From Leeuwenhoekiella blandensis MED217 (GTDB lineage: Bacteria; Bacteroidota; Bacteroidia; Flavobacteriales; Flavobacteriaceae), in NCBI RefSeq assembly GCF_000152985.1, contig NZ_CH672395.1, forward strand, positions 968,567 through 1,032,566: a stretch of DNA of 64,000 nucleotides. The letters run 5' to 3'. A program made the translations under genes and the position numbers. This document shows, one piece after another, positions 50,733 through 59,309 of the stretch (its first letter is position 1; the number at the start of each line of letters is the position of its first letter). Under the pieces are notes generated by a model. That model was not told where the DNA came from and ran no database searches. It saw only the letters and a list, made by a program, of their open reading frames with translations.

Positions 50733-52226
50733 ATGAAAAAAGCATTACTTATAATTTTAGCTATACTGGCATTTTCTTGCAGTGAGGATCCAATAGAAGA
50801 TACCGGATTTGGCACCATCTCAGGAAGCGTTGTTTTAGATGGTGAAAACACGCCATTAGCCAATGTGAAAATTAGTACCAACCCTGTTACAAACACAGTT
50901 TTTACAGATGCTAATGGGGCATTTATAATTGAAGAAGCTCCGGTAGGAGACTATTCTGTTCAAGCCGATTTGGAAGGGTATATCACTGCATTTGAGGCTG
51001 CACGTGTAGAAGAAAATAGAACAAATAATATCGTCTTCGAACTTGAGGTTTCTACGGCAAATAATAAAGCGCCCTTAAAGCCGGTACTCGTGACACCAGA
51101 AGATACTAGTGTAGATGTGGCTACAACTGTTGATTTTGTTTGGACCTCTGGCAGTAACGATGAAGACGAACTTACATATACTCTGGAACTACGGAATATT
51201 ACGGCAAACACTTCAGAGTATTTTGAGAACCTGATAGACACAACACTTACCGTTTCTAGCTTGCAGCGCGGCGCTCAATACATCTGGCAAATAACGGTTA
51301 CAGATGACATTAATCAAGAAGTTTTGAGTGAAGTGAGTCAGTTCTCAACCATTCCTAATCCTGCAAATGCTTTTCATTTTGCACGGGTAATAAACGGTAA
51401 TTCTGTGATTTTTTCTTCAGATCAAAACGGGACAGATGTTGTTCAGTTAACGCATAGTTCTCATAACAGTTTTAGACCTCGCAAGAATACACAAGCAGGT
51501 AAAGTTGCCTTTTTAAGAACTGTAGGTGGAGATACACATATATTTACAATGAATTTAGATGGTACAGCTACCAGACAGATTACTGCTGCTATTCCTGTAA
51601 ATGGTTTTAGACTGAGTGCAATCAATTTTGCTTGGGCACAAAACGGGAGTAAGATCTACTATCCTAATTTTGACAAATTATACAGCATAAATCCTGATGG
51701 ATCTGGTCGTGAACTATTATACCAAACCACAAATGGCTCTTTAATAAGTGAAGTTGCAACAACCGATCTTAATGACAACATTATCGTGTTGAAAACCAAC
51801 AACACTTTAGGTTATGACACCCGAATTTTTACAGTAAGTCTAAGCGCTGGTACAGAAGAGACCATTATTTTAGAAAATGAAGATGGAGCTTCTGGAGGAA
51901 TAGATTTGTCAGCAAATGCAGATGAAGTTATTTATACAAGAGATATAAGCGGTTCAGAAAATTCAAGTTACCGAATATTTCAAAGTAGACTTTTTAAATA
52001 TGATCTAAATTCAAGCACCGAAACTCAAATTCAAACAGATGTTGATCAGGGAGAAAATGATCTTGAGGCAAGATGGTCGCCTTCAGAAGGAGAAATTATT
52101 TTAACCCGTAAAGGAAATAATAGTGCTGCTGAACCGGCGGTTTATATGATAGATTTAAACAGTTCTTCCACCAGCGGGAGTGACATACAGCTTTTTCCTA
52201 ATGCATCTATGCCCGATTGGGAATAG
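50733..52226 (+). CDS. Multidomain lipoprotein of the curli-like operon, function unknown
   Basis: 497 residues from ATG 50733 (an in-frame GTG at 50709 overlaps the csgG stop as GTGA and could be an alternative). Lipobox LAFSCSEDP. Three regions: a carboxypeptidase-regulatory/transthyretin-like domain (about 30-100, GTISGSVVLDGENTPLANVK, TNTVFTDANGAFIIEEAPVG), a fibronectin type III-like domain (about 110-210, APLKPVLVTPEDTSVDVATT, YTLELRN), and a TolB/DPP-type beta-propeller (about 215-497, NGTDVVQLTHSSH, IFTMNLDGTATRQIT, LYSINPDGSGRELLY, PDWE end). Co-directional and close to csgG, so probably part of the operon. No counterpart in the E. coli csg system. Confidence 0.82.
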   Translation: MKKALLIILAILAFSCSEDPIEDTGFGTISGSVVLDGENTPLANVKISTNPVTNTVFTDANGAFIIEEAPVGDYSVQADLEGYITAFEAARVEENRTNNIVFELEVSTANNKAPLKPVLVTPEDTSVDVATTVDFVWTSGSNDEDELTYTLELRNITANTSEYFENLIDTTLTVSSLQRGAQYIWQITVTDDINQEVLSEVSQFSTIPNPANAFHFARVINGNSVIFSSDQNGTDVVQLTHSSHNSFRPRKNTQAGKVAFLRTVGGDTHIFTMNLDGTATRQITAAIPVNGFRLSAINFAWAQNGSKIYYPNFDKLYSINPDGSGRELLYQTTNGSLISEVATTDLNDNIIVLKTNNTLGYDTRIFTVSLSAGTEETIILENEDGASGGIDLSANADEVIYTRDISGSENSSYRIFQSRLFKYDLNSSTETQIQTDVDQGENDLEARWSPSEGEIILTRKGNNSAAEPAVYMIDLNSSSTSGSDIQLFPNASMPDWE

Positions 52227-52242
52227 TAATAAAAAGCTTTTT

Positions 52243-52270
52243 AAAACGTCCTGAAATATCAGGACGTTTT
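52243..52270 (+). terminator. Terminator of the curli-like operon
   Basis: AAAACGTCCTGA / TCAGGACGTTTT stem, 4-nt loop, T-run; 17 nt after the lipoprotein stop. Confidence 0.92.
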
Positions 52271-52277
52271 TATTTCT

Positions 52278-52285
52278 TACTTTTG
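52278..52285 (+). promoter_or_regulatory. -7 box of the purM promoter
   Basis: TACTTTTG matches TAnnTTTG, 19 nt before ATG 52305 and directly after the previous terminator. No obvious -33 TTG in the hairpin region. Confidence 0.6.
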
Positions 52286-52304
52286 CCAAATAATTAACAA
52301 TTCG

Positions 52305-53483
52305 ATGAGTCAAGAGATTTCTAAGCGCTACGCACAACGTGGTGTTTCCGCCGGTAAAGAAGAAGTGCATAAAGCCATTAAAAATGTAGATAAAGGCTTG
52401 TTTCCTAAGGCATTTTGTAAGATAGTGCCAGATTATTTAACAGGGAGTGAAGACCACTGTTTGATCATGCATGCTGATGGTGCCGGGACAAAATCTTCAC
52501 TGGCGTACATGTACTGGAAGGAAACCGGTGATCTTTCAGTATGGAAAGGGATCGCTCAGGATGCGTTGATTATGAATATTGATGACTTGCTTTGCGTAGG
52601 TGCTACAGATAATATTTTGCTTTCCTCTACAATAGGTCGAAATAAGAACCTGATTACGGGAGAAGTGATTTCTGCAATTATTAATGGTACTGAAGAATTA
52701 ATAGCAGACCTTGAGCAACACGGGGTTTCTATTAAAAGTACCGGAGGAGAAACGGCAGATGTGGGCGATCTTGTGCGCACGATTATTGTTGATTCTACGG
52801 TAACAGCAAGAATGAAGAAGGAAGATGTAGTTGATAACGCTAATATCAAACCAGGTGATGTGATTGTAGGGTTGGCTAGTTTTGGCCAGGCAACTTATGA
52901 AAGCGAATATAATGGCGGGATGGGAAGTAACGGACTTACTTCGGCACGCCACGATGTTTTCAATAAGTATTTAGCTGCAAAATACCCTGAAAGTTTTGAT
53001 AAAGCTGTGCCTGATGAATTGGTCTACAGTGGGTCAAAAAAGTTGACAGATACAGTTTCAGAAAGCCCTCTTGATGCCGGAAAACTTGTGTTGTCCCCAA
53101 CACGTACGTATGCTCCGGTGATCAAAAAGATCTTAGCTTCTGTAGATAGAAGCTTGCTTCACGGGATGGTGCATTGCAGTGGCGGCGCACAAACCAAGAT
53201 TTTACACTTCATAGAAAACTTACATATTATAAAAGACAACCTGTTTGATATTCCACCGCTTTTTAAACTTATTCAAGAGGAAAGTGGTACCGACTGGAAA
53301 GAAATGTATCAGGTTTTTAATATGGGGCATAGAATGGAGTTGTATGTAGAGCCTAGTCTTGCCGATGAAATTATTGCGATCTCAAAATCATTCAATATTG
53401 ATGCGCAAGTAATTGGTCGGGTTGAAAACGCCGATCAAAAAGAGTTGACAATTAAATCACCTTTCGGAACGTTTACTTATTAA
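52305..53483 (+). CDS. purM: Phosphoribosylformylglycinamidine cyclo-ligase (AIR synthase), long form
   Basis: Purine synthesis enzyme, FGAM to AIR with ATP. 392 residues against about 345 in E. coli. ATP-grasp-like AIRS fold: MHADGAGTKSSLAYMYWKET, DALIMNIDDLLCVGATDNIL, TGGETADVGDLVRT, VIVGLASFGQATYESEYNGG, MGSNGLTSARHDVFNKY, LLHGMVHCSGGAQTKI and FNMGHRMELYV. The layout fits the long AIR synthase-related type found in Bacteroidota. MSQEISKRYAQRGVSAGKEE is the usual start. Confidence 0.92.
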   Translation: MSQEISKRYAQRGVSAGKEEVHKAIKNVDKGLFPKAFCKIVPDYLTGSEDHCLIMHADGAGTKSSLAYMYWKETGDLSVWKGIAQDALIMNIDDLLCVGATDNILLSSTIGRNKNLITGEVISAIINGTEELIADLEQHGVSIKSTGGETADVGDLVRTIIVDSTVTARMKKEDVVDNANIKPGDVIVGLASFGQATYESEYNGGMGSNGLTSARHDVFNKYLAAKYPESFDKAVPDELVYSGSKKLTDTVSESPLDAGKLVLSPTRTYAPVIKKILASVDRSLLHGMVHCSGGAQTKILHFIENLHIIKDNLFDIPPLFKLIQEESGTDWKEMYQVFNMGHRMELYVEPSLADEIIAISKSFNIDAQVIGRVENADQKELTIKSPFGTFTY

Positions 53484-53507
53484 TACTGAAACCGTAAAGC
53501 TATTAAT

Positions 53508-54506
53508 TTGAAAAAAGCACTATTCTTCACGAGTTTAATCGCAATACTTTTATGTTTTGAAGGAATTCAAGCCCAACACGTGGCCTTTCCGCTTCCTTTA
53601 AAAAAGAATTTAGTAAAGCGTTTAACTGAACAATTGGCGCCAAAGCCTGAGACCAATTGGAAAAAATTAAACCGTGTAGGAGTAGATTTAAGTGAAGTTG
53701 CTTTTGTAAACTGGAATGCCGGTGGTAGTAATTCGATCTCCGGTTTAGCTGAAGTTGTACTTGAACGAAATTATTCTGATAGTAATAAAAAATGGCGTAA
53801 TAAACTGGTCACGCGGTACGGTGTCAATAGTCAGGAAGGGCAGGAGATTCGTAAGACTGACGATATGTTGGAGCTTACTTCAGATTTTGGTTATCGTAGA
53901 GATACTTTATCTAATTGGTATTATTCGGCAAAATTTAGATTTGCTTCTCAATTTACAAACGGTTATAAATATCCAGACACCAGTACGCCTATCTCGCAGT
54001 TTATGGCTCCTGGTTATGTCTTTGTCGGAGTAGGAGGTGAGTATGGTCAACGTTTAGATAACCTTTCTATTTATGCATCTCCTTTAACCTACAAATCCAC
54101 ATTTGTTTTAGATCAAAATCTAGCAAATAATGGTGCCTTTGGGGTTACGCCTGCCGTACGGGATGCAGACGGAAACATCATAAGAGAAGGCTCTAATTTC
54201 AATAGTGAACTCGGTATTCTACTCCAAAGTTCGCTCAAGGCTAGGGTAATGGATAATATAAATCTTACCAATCTCGTAAATCTCTATACAGACTATTTGA
54301 ACAGCTTCGGTAATATTGATATTGACTGGCAGCTTAATTTGAATTTTAAGGTCAACAGTTTTGTGCTGGCAAAGGTCGGGTCTCATCTTAAATACGATAA
54401 CGACATTAAGATCACAGAGACCAATGTAGATGGTGATGAGGTCACGATGGGCGCTCGTACACAGTGGAAACAGCAGTTAGGAATAGGTGTGATAGTTGAT
54501 TTTTAA
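53508..54506 (+). CDS. DUF3078 outer-membrane-type protein (TTG start)
   Basis: 332 residues, start codon TTG at 53508 giving (M)KKALFFTSLIAILLCFEGIQ, a Sec signal. The DUF3078 body follows: VGVDLSEVAFVNWNAGGSNS, KWRNKLVTRYGVNSQEGQEI, RKTDDMLELTSDFGYR. Strand-rich with aromatic ends (IDWQLNLNFKVNSFVL) and a terminal GIGVIVDF, so probably an outer-membrane beta-barrel. Function unknown. 24 nt after purM, co-directional. Confidence 0.88.
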   Translation: MKKALFFTSLIAILLCFEGIQAQHVAFPLPLKKNLVKRLTEQLAPKPETNWKKLNRVGVDLSEVAFVNWNAGGSNSISGLAEVVLERNYSDSNKKWRNKLVTRYGVNSQEGQEIRKTDDMLELTSDFGYRRDTLSNWYYSAKFRFASQFTNGYKYPDTSTPISQFMAPGYVFVGVGGEYGQRLDNLSIYASPLTYKSTFVLDQNLANNGAFGVTPAVRDADGNIIREGSNFNSELGILLQSSLKARVMDNINLTNLVNLYTDYLNSFGNIDIDWQLNLNFKVNSFVLAKVGSHLKYDNDIKITETNVDGDEVTMGARTQWKQQLGIGVIVDF

Positions 54507-54591
54507 AAAAAAAGTCAACTATTTAGAAAACCTCAGTTCCATTTTTTTCGTATGTTTTATTCAATCAAATTCCACTAGTGAACCTAAAACT

Positions 54592-55332
54592 ATGAAGTCT
54601 AAATTTAAGCTGGATGATAACAACCTTTTTATCATCTTAATTGTAATAGCCGCCATTATTAATTTGGGGGTTATAGCTTTCATGGAATTAGAATCCAGCA
54701 GACTTACACGACTGGTAACTATTGTACTTCTATTTTGCTACTATCTTTTCAAAAAGGAGAAGATAAACCTCTGGACCGTCGTAGCCTTCGTATTTTTTAT
54801 AAGTAGAGATGTATTCTTTCAATTTTATGAAGAAGCTTGGGGCTATAAAACCTATCTCATTTTGGGGACTCTCTGCTATCTAACTATTGTTTTAGAACGT
54901 TTGCCAAAAATTTCAGAAATCAATTTTAAGCCGGGTGTAGTTTTAGTGACACTTTTTCTGGTAGCAGCAAACACGTATACACTCTATGTGATTATGAATA
55001 TGAGTATGGTTACCTATACCTTTCATGACGGTTTAGAACCTATTCTATTATATGTTTATGGCGCTGCAATGATGATTCTTGGTGTACAGGCGATTGCTTA
55101 TAATAACAAATACAACAGCAACAGATCGTTGTTGTATATTTTCTTCGCATTCGGGTTTATTTTTTCAGATATCGCGGCTTTATTTGCATACTACTTTGAA
55201 TTTGGTTCATTTTACTTCCTTGATCGCTTTTTCTTTCTTGGCGCAATGGCGCTTTTTATGAATTACGGTCTCAACTACGAGAGTGTGAAAGAAGAGTATT
55301 ATCAATATGAAATGATTGATAAAAAGCTCTAA
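54592..55332 (+). CDS. Multi-pass membrane protein, possibly YhhN-like
   Basis: 246 residues with about eight hydrophobic helices and short loops. ATG 54592 (MKSKFKLDDNNLFIILIVIA) is preferred; the upstream in-frame extension overlaps the DUF3078 gene. The last helices (FAFGFIFSDIAALFAYYFEF, RFFFLGAMALFMNYGLNYES) faintly recall the lysoplasmalogenase-like YhhN/TMEM86 family in helix spacing and the SD-containing helix, but key residues are not conclusive. Treat as unknown. Confidence 0.7.
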   Translation: MKSKFKLDDNNLFIILIVIAAIINLGVIAFMELESSRLTRLVTIVLLFCYYLFKKEKINLWTVVAFVFFISRDVFFQFYEEAWGYKTYLILGTLCYLTIVLERLPKISEINFKPGVVLVTLFLVAANTYTLYVIMNMSMVTYTFHDGLEPILLYVYGAAMMILGVQAIAYNNKYNSNRSLLYIFFAFGFIFSDIAALFAYYFEFGSFYFLDRFFFLGAMALFMNYGLNYESVKEEYYQYEMIDKKL

Positions 55333-55401
55333 ATAGTTGCGCATAATTTCTTTTTTGCTGAACATTGATAGCATCAAAATCAATGAATAAATAAGAACTA
55401 T

Positions 55402-55929
55402 ATGGCGAGTTTATTAGGAATAGGATCAAGACTAAAACATCACGAGTATGGCTTAGGCGTGGTTACCAATGTTACCTCAAAGCACTATTGGGTTACTTTT
55501 ATTGATAAGGGTCTGGAAACTATTGACCTGGACGAAGAGATAGAAGTGATCGAAGCTGTCGAAGATGAGGTTGATACGGTAAGCTTTTATGAAGTAGAAA
55601 GCACACTTAGAACCTTGCTAAAGAAATATTCCGACATCTCTGAAATTGTACCAATAGCCGATAAATTTAAAGGTGGAACAATTACCTTAAATCCCGCTGA
55701 TTCCAATTTGACGAGTAAAGAAATTCCCATCGATACGTTTTTTCATAAAATCGTGATGGTGCGGGATCGTGTGCGAGTGATGGAGCAAAAGATCAACTCG
55801 AGTAAAAATCTCGATGATCAGGAGAAAGTAGACCTTCAGCAGTATATATCCCGTATTTATGGGAGTTTAACCACCTTTAATATACTGTTTAAAAACAGCT
55901 CTCAGAATTTTAAAGGAGCAGGAAAGTAA
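55402..55929 (+). CDS. Conserved unknown cytoplasmic protein, 175 aa
   Basis: No signal peptide or transmembrane segment. An N-terminal SH3-like or CarD-like segment (MASLLGIGSRLKHHEYGLGV, VTNVTSKHYWVTFIDKGLET) is followed by an acidic linker (about 48-63) and helices (LRTLLKKYSDISEIVPIADK, HKIVMVRDRVRVMEQKI). A CarD-like basal fold at the N-terminus is only suggested by the VGxxVxHxxYGxGxVxxI-like pattern. Conserved-looking in the phylum. Terminated by the hairpin at 55945. Confidence 0.72.
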   Translation: MASLLGIGSRLKHHEYGLGVVTNVTSKHYWVTFIDKGLETIDLDEEIEVIEAVEDEVDTVSFYEVESTLRTLLKKYSDISEIVPIADKFKGGTITLNPADSNLTSKEIPIDTFFHKIVMVRDRVRVMEQKINSSKNLDDQEKVDLQQYISRIYGSLTTFNILFKNSSQNFKGAGK

Positions 55930-55944
55930 AAGCTTTATAACAAC

Positions 55945-55976
55945 AAAAAATCCTGAATTCATATTCAGGATTTTTT
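55945..55976 (+). terminator. Intrinsic terminator
   Basis: 14-bp perfect stem AAAAAATCCTGAAT / ATTCAGGATTTTTT, 4-nt loop, directly after the preceding gene. Confidence 0.93.
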
Positions 55977-56051
55977 GTTTGACACCGTCAAAGTGATTAA
56001 TACCTTAAGCTTGCTTTGAGCTTATTGGTTATGAACTGCTTTAGCAGAAAA

Positions 56052-56375
56052 TTAGTCGTTTTTTTGCAGCTCAAAAACCTCCTTTAGCGGAATTTCCACC
56101 GGCGAATGATCTTCGTGGGTTTCCATAATATCAGCCATATAAGCCCACCATTTTTTTACGATAGGGTTTTGTGGAAGCCCCTGAGTGGTATGATTTGCTT
56201 TTAGTTTTTGAAAAGCAAAAAGCTTCAGGCTTTTTTCGTCTAAAAAGATATGATATTCTTCAATTCCCGAATCGTTTAAAAGCGCTTGAAGATCTGGCCA
56301 GATGAGGTCGTGACGACGTTTATATTCCTCCTCAAAACCGGGTTTAAGTTGCATAGTAAAGGCGTGTACAGGCAT
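56052..56375 (-). CDS. rhaM: L-rhamnose mutarotase
   Basis: 107-residue RhaM converting alpha- to beta-L-rhamnose. MPVHAFTMQLKPGFEEEYKR with the catalytic-type His in RRHDLIWPDL, then IEEYHIFLDEKSLKLFAF and the signature VKKWWAYMADIMETHEDHSP. Ends EIPLKEVFELQ. One nucleotide downstream of the DUF4861 gene in the PUL. It points to L-rhamnose in the substrate glycan. Confidence 0.95.
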   Translation of the reverse strand: MPVHAFTMQLKPGFEEEYKRRHDLIWPDLQALLNDSGIEEYHIFLDEKSLKLFAFQKLKANHTTQGLPQNPIVKKWWAYMADIMETHEDHSPVEIPLKEVFELQKND

Positions 56376-56376
56376 T

Positions 56377-57669
56377 TTATTTGTTTTCTATATTAATGTC
56401 AATTGGTGTGAAAAGTTGGTTGGCCAGTTGTTCTACGTAAGCTTTAAAATAAGCTGCATCTTTAAACTTTGGGTTCTGACTAAGTTCCCAACCGGAAACC
56501 CCATAATACGTAACGGGCTCTTCGTTTGCTACATTCATTTTTGCCAGATAAGACTGTGTGAATTGTCCAGTCTGGGGAGCTTCGGTGTAGCTGCTATAAG
56601 CATCAGCAGGGAGTATTAGTGCTGTGCCCATAATCCATTTTCTATCGTAAGTTAAAGAATCGTGTTGCACCAGTGCAACCCATTTTTCAGTTTTGATTTC
56701 TTCAACTCCATTTTGATTATTGATGTTTGAAAGACCAATGGCAAGCGTGTCATTTTCTTTCAATCCACTAATTGAAACAGTATTTTGATAGGCATACATT
56801 CCCGGCCAGATCGTTACTGTTTCTTTTGCCTGATATGTGTTTCCGGCTGTATTCCAATTAGAATAGTCAATATGCATCGTAGATTTAACCGGTCCTTTTT
56901 CAACAATTTTGAAATGTGTTTTTTCAATATTGCTCAGGGTGTCGGTTACCAGAATTCCCAAACGTCTTATAGTATCGTTTGCGATTACCCCAAAACCGCC
57001 TAAGCCGGCCGAATTACCTACCGGAAAAACATCACGTCCCCAAGCTTCCATTGTGTGGTAATTGTCAACAACCGCTTTCGATTCATCTAAACCTACATTC
57101 TCAGGAGTGATCGCGGCACTCTTTTTACCGTAAACATCTTTAGCATTACGACCATCCAGATAATGTCTAAAAGCCACTTTATCATTTTCCCAAGTTGGCC
57201 CGTCTGTTTGATACTTTTGAAAGCCAAGCGCTTTGGGCATATCTGTTGCTGAAAGTGTCTCTTCTAATGCAGGAGCGACAGGCTCTTCTAGCGCCTCGCG
57301 TTTACCAAAGCGGATGTTGGTTTTAACTTTATACTGGGGCGCTTCAGCTATCCACTTAAACTGAATCTTTTTGGTTTCTGAAGGCTCAAAATCAGTAACA
57401 AAAAACAACTGATCAACTTTTCCGTTAGCATTGCTGTCAACCAATTGTGAAGCAATAGTGTCTCCTTCAAAAGTGAGTAGGGGATGCATTTCTGCATCAG
57501 CTTTATAATCCAATTTGGTCAACCCGATCGCAATGGCCTTATCAGAAAGTGAAGTGTTCTCAGGATTAGTAAGGGAAATTTGAATATTGTCTTCTACATT
57601 TTGGTCACAACTTGACAGAAGAAGTATTGTAAGGATGGAAAGAAAATAGGTGCATTTGATTTTAGGCAT
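56377..57669 (-). CDS. DUF4861 family lipoprotein
   Basis: 430-residue protein of the DUF4861 family, often found in PULs for uronic acid-containing glycans. N-terminus MPKIKCTYFLSILTILLLSS then CDQ gives the lipobox. Body: IQISLTNPENTSLSDKAIAI, FVTDFEPSETKKIQFKWIA, WENDKVAFRHYLDGRNAKD, HTMEAWGRDVFPVGNSAGLG, GWELSQNPKFKDAAYFKAYV. The beta-sandwich-like pattern suggests a glycoside-binding or -cleaving protein, enzyme class unknown. Between the sulfatase and rhaM. Confidence 0.9.
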   Translation of the reverse strand: MPKIKCTYFLSILTILLLSSCDQNVEDNIQISLTNPENTSLSDKAIAIGLTKLDYKADAEMHPLLTFEGDTIASQLVDSNANGKVDQLFFVTDFEPSETKKIQFKWIAEAPQYKVKTNIRFGKREALEEPVAPALEETLSATDMPKALGFQKYQTDGPTWENDKVAFRHYLDGRNAKDVYGKKSAAITPENVGLDESKAVVDNYHTMEAWGRDVFPVGNSAGLGGFGVIANDTIRRLGILVTDTLSNIEKTHFKIVEKGPVKSTMHIDYSNWNTAGNTYQAKETVTIWPGMYAYQNTVSISGLKENDTLAIGLSNINNQNGVEEIKTEKWVALVQHDSLTYDRKWIMGTALILPADAYSSYTEAPQTGQFTQSYLAKMNVANEEPVTYYGVSGWELSQNPKFKDAAYFKAYVEQLANQLFTPIDINIENK

Positions 57670-57710
57670 AGCATAAGTTTTTGATGAAAAGTAGAGAACA
57701 TCTTGGTTTC

Positions 57711-59096
57711 CTAGTTTTTTAAGCCAACGTTGACCTCAGGCGTATCTTTACTAAATTCTTGATTTAGGTATGCTGTAAGTTCAGCAACTTCAGCTTGATT
57801 TTCTGAAGCAATATTGTTTTCTTCAGAAGGATCTACTTCAATATTATACAATTCAAATTCCGGTGGATCTTTAAGGTGTCGCGTGCGAATGAGTTTAAAA
57901 GGTTTCAGAATTATAGATTCTTGTAAATGTCCTCGTGTATAAATTGGTTTTTCACGTGCAACTGAAGCAGTTTTTAGGAGGTGCTGTGCATTTACTCCTT
58001 CAACCGTGCTCGGAAGCTCTTCTGCATTTGCCCAATTCAAAAACGTAGGCATCCAGTCGGTCACATTGATATAGTTTGTAGAAGTACCCGAATTGAGATT
58101 TTCCGGCCAGGAGATAATCGCAGGAACACGTAGGGCTCCTTCATAATTGGAAGTTTTAAAGTCCCTTAGCGGGAGATTGCTTCCTAACGAATAGTTAGGG
58201 CCATATTTACCGTCGTATTGCGTATTAGGAACCCATTTTTCCTGAGCGCCATTGTCGCTTACAAAAAGAACGACCGTATTTTTTTCTAAATCTTTGTCCT
58301 TGAGTTTTTGTAGAATTTCCCCAATTCCGGCATCCATATGCGTCATTGCTGCGGCATAAGCCCGGCGTGAAGAATCTTTAATACCCGTGTATTTTTCAAG
58401 CCACTCTTGTGGTTCTTGCAGTGGAATATGAGGTGCACTGTAAGCTACTTGTAAGTAAAAATTCTGGTCAGTTTGCAAGGTGTCTATATAATGTACCGCA
58501 CTTTGCGTAAGGAGATCGGTGACGTGACCTTTTTCAGAAATGAATTTCCCATTGCGATACCACGTGCTGTCACCATTTTTATAGGTGTGTGCGTATTGAT
58601 CCAGCTGCCCATGGAGAAAACCATAGGAAAAATCAAAACCATAAACCTCAGGGCCGCTTTCAGGTTTTAAACCTAAATGCCATTTACCCATTAAGGCTGT
58701 TTTATAATTGAGTTTTGAAAGCGCCTGCGGAAGCGTGGTAATGCTGTCGGGGAGATTGAGTTCGCTTCGGCCACTTATGGGAGCAACAATACCCATTCGG
58801 CTAGCAGGTCTACCCGTGAGTAAGCTAGCTCGAGCAGGCGAACAGGTAGGGTAGGTGTAAAACCGATCTAAGGTGAGCCCTTTACCTGCTAATTGATCCA
58901 GGTTAGGCGTTTGAATTTCAGAACCATGAAAGCTAAAATCATTCCATCCTGCATCATCTGCAATGATGACGAGGAAATTTGGTGTTTTTTTATCGTCTAA
59001 AATTTTATCCTTGTTTTCATTTTTACAAGCTGAAGCCAATACCAGTGCAGAAAGAGCTATAAAAAGATGTTGAAAATGAAAACGGGATGGAATCAT
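57711..59096 (-). CDS. Type I sulfatase (S1 family), lipoprotein
   Basis: 461 residues. ATG 59096 (MIPSRFHFQHLFIALSALVL then ASACKNENKD) gives a lipoprotein signal; an extended frame to 59294 has no support. Catalytic signature TCSPARASLLTGRPAS with the Cys to be converted to formylglycine (needs an anaerobic or FGE-type maturase elsewhere), then VIIADDAGWNDFSFHG (metal), MGKWHLGL, HIPLQEP and VLFVSDNGAQE. C-terminal half shorter than in chondroitin sulfatases. Carried with susC, susD and rhaM, it should remove sulfate from the imported or surface-bound glycan. Confidence 0.94.
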   Translation of the reverse strand: MIPSRFHFQHLFIALSALVLASACKNENKDKILDDKKTPNFLVIIADDAGWNDFSFHGSEIQTPNLDQLAGKGLTLDRFYTYPTCSPARASLLTGRPASRMGIVAPISGRSELNLPDSITTLPQALSKLNYKTALMGKWHLGLKPESGPEVYGFDFSYGFLHGQLDQYAHTYKNGDSTWYRNGKFISEKGHVTDLLTQSAVHYIDTLQTDQNFYLQVAYSAPHIPLQEPQEWLEKYTGIKDSSRRAYAAAMTHMDAGIGEILQKLKDKDLEKNTVVLFVSDNGAQEKWVPNTQYDGKYGPNYSLGSNLPLRDFKTSNYEGALRVPAIISWPENLNSGTSTNYINVTDWMPTFLNWANAEELPSTVEGVNAQHLLKTASVAREKPIYTRGHLQESIILKPFKLIRTRHLKDPPEFELYNIEVDPSEENNIASENQAEVAELTAYLNQEFSKDTPEVNVGLKN

Positions 59097-59232
59097 ATTT
59101 AAAGTTAAAACTGTTGATTTATATAGAAGTAAAATGTGCTCTCTCAAAGTTAACCGTACAGCCTGTATAAAGTGTCCTGTTCTAACCTGATTGTAAAAGA
59201 GAAGGAGCGTGGCTTGATTCTTTATTAAAACA

Positions 59233-59262
59233 ACAATGCTACGATGTAAACCGTAGCATTGT
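59233..59262 (-). terminator. Hairpin between susD and sulfatase
   Basis: Perfect 11-bp stem (ACAATGCTACG and complement), 8-nt loop, followed on the minus strand by TTGTTTTAAT. In the 213-nt gap after susD. Probably attenuates readthrough so that susCD transcripts exceed those for the enzymes. Confidence 0.7.
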
Positions 59263-59309
59263 CCTCTCAAAATTAGAATTAAATCTAAACACAAACAAAG
59301 TCGTTATAT

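Noticed and set aside
59097-59294. 66-residue N-terminal extension of the sulfatase
   Set aside because: It runs through the hairpin and non-coding gap; the lipoprotein signal begins at 59096.
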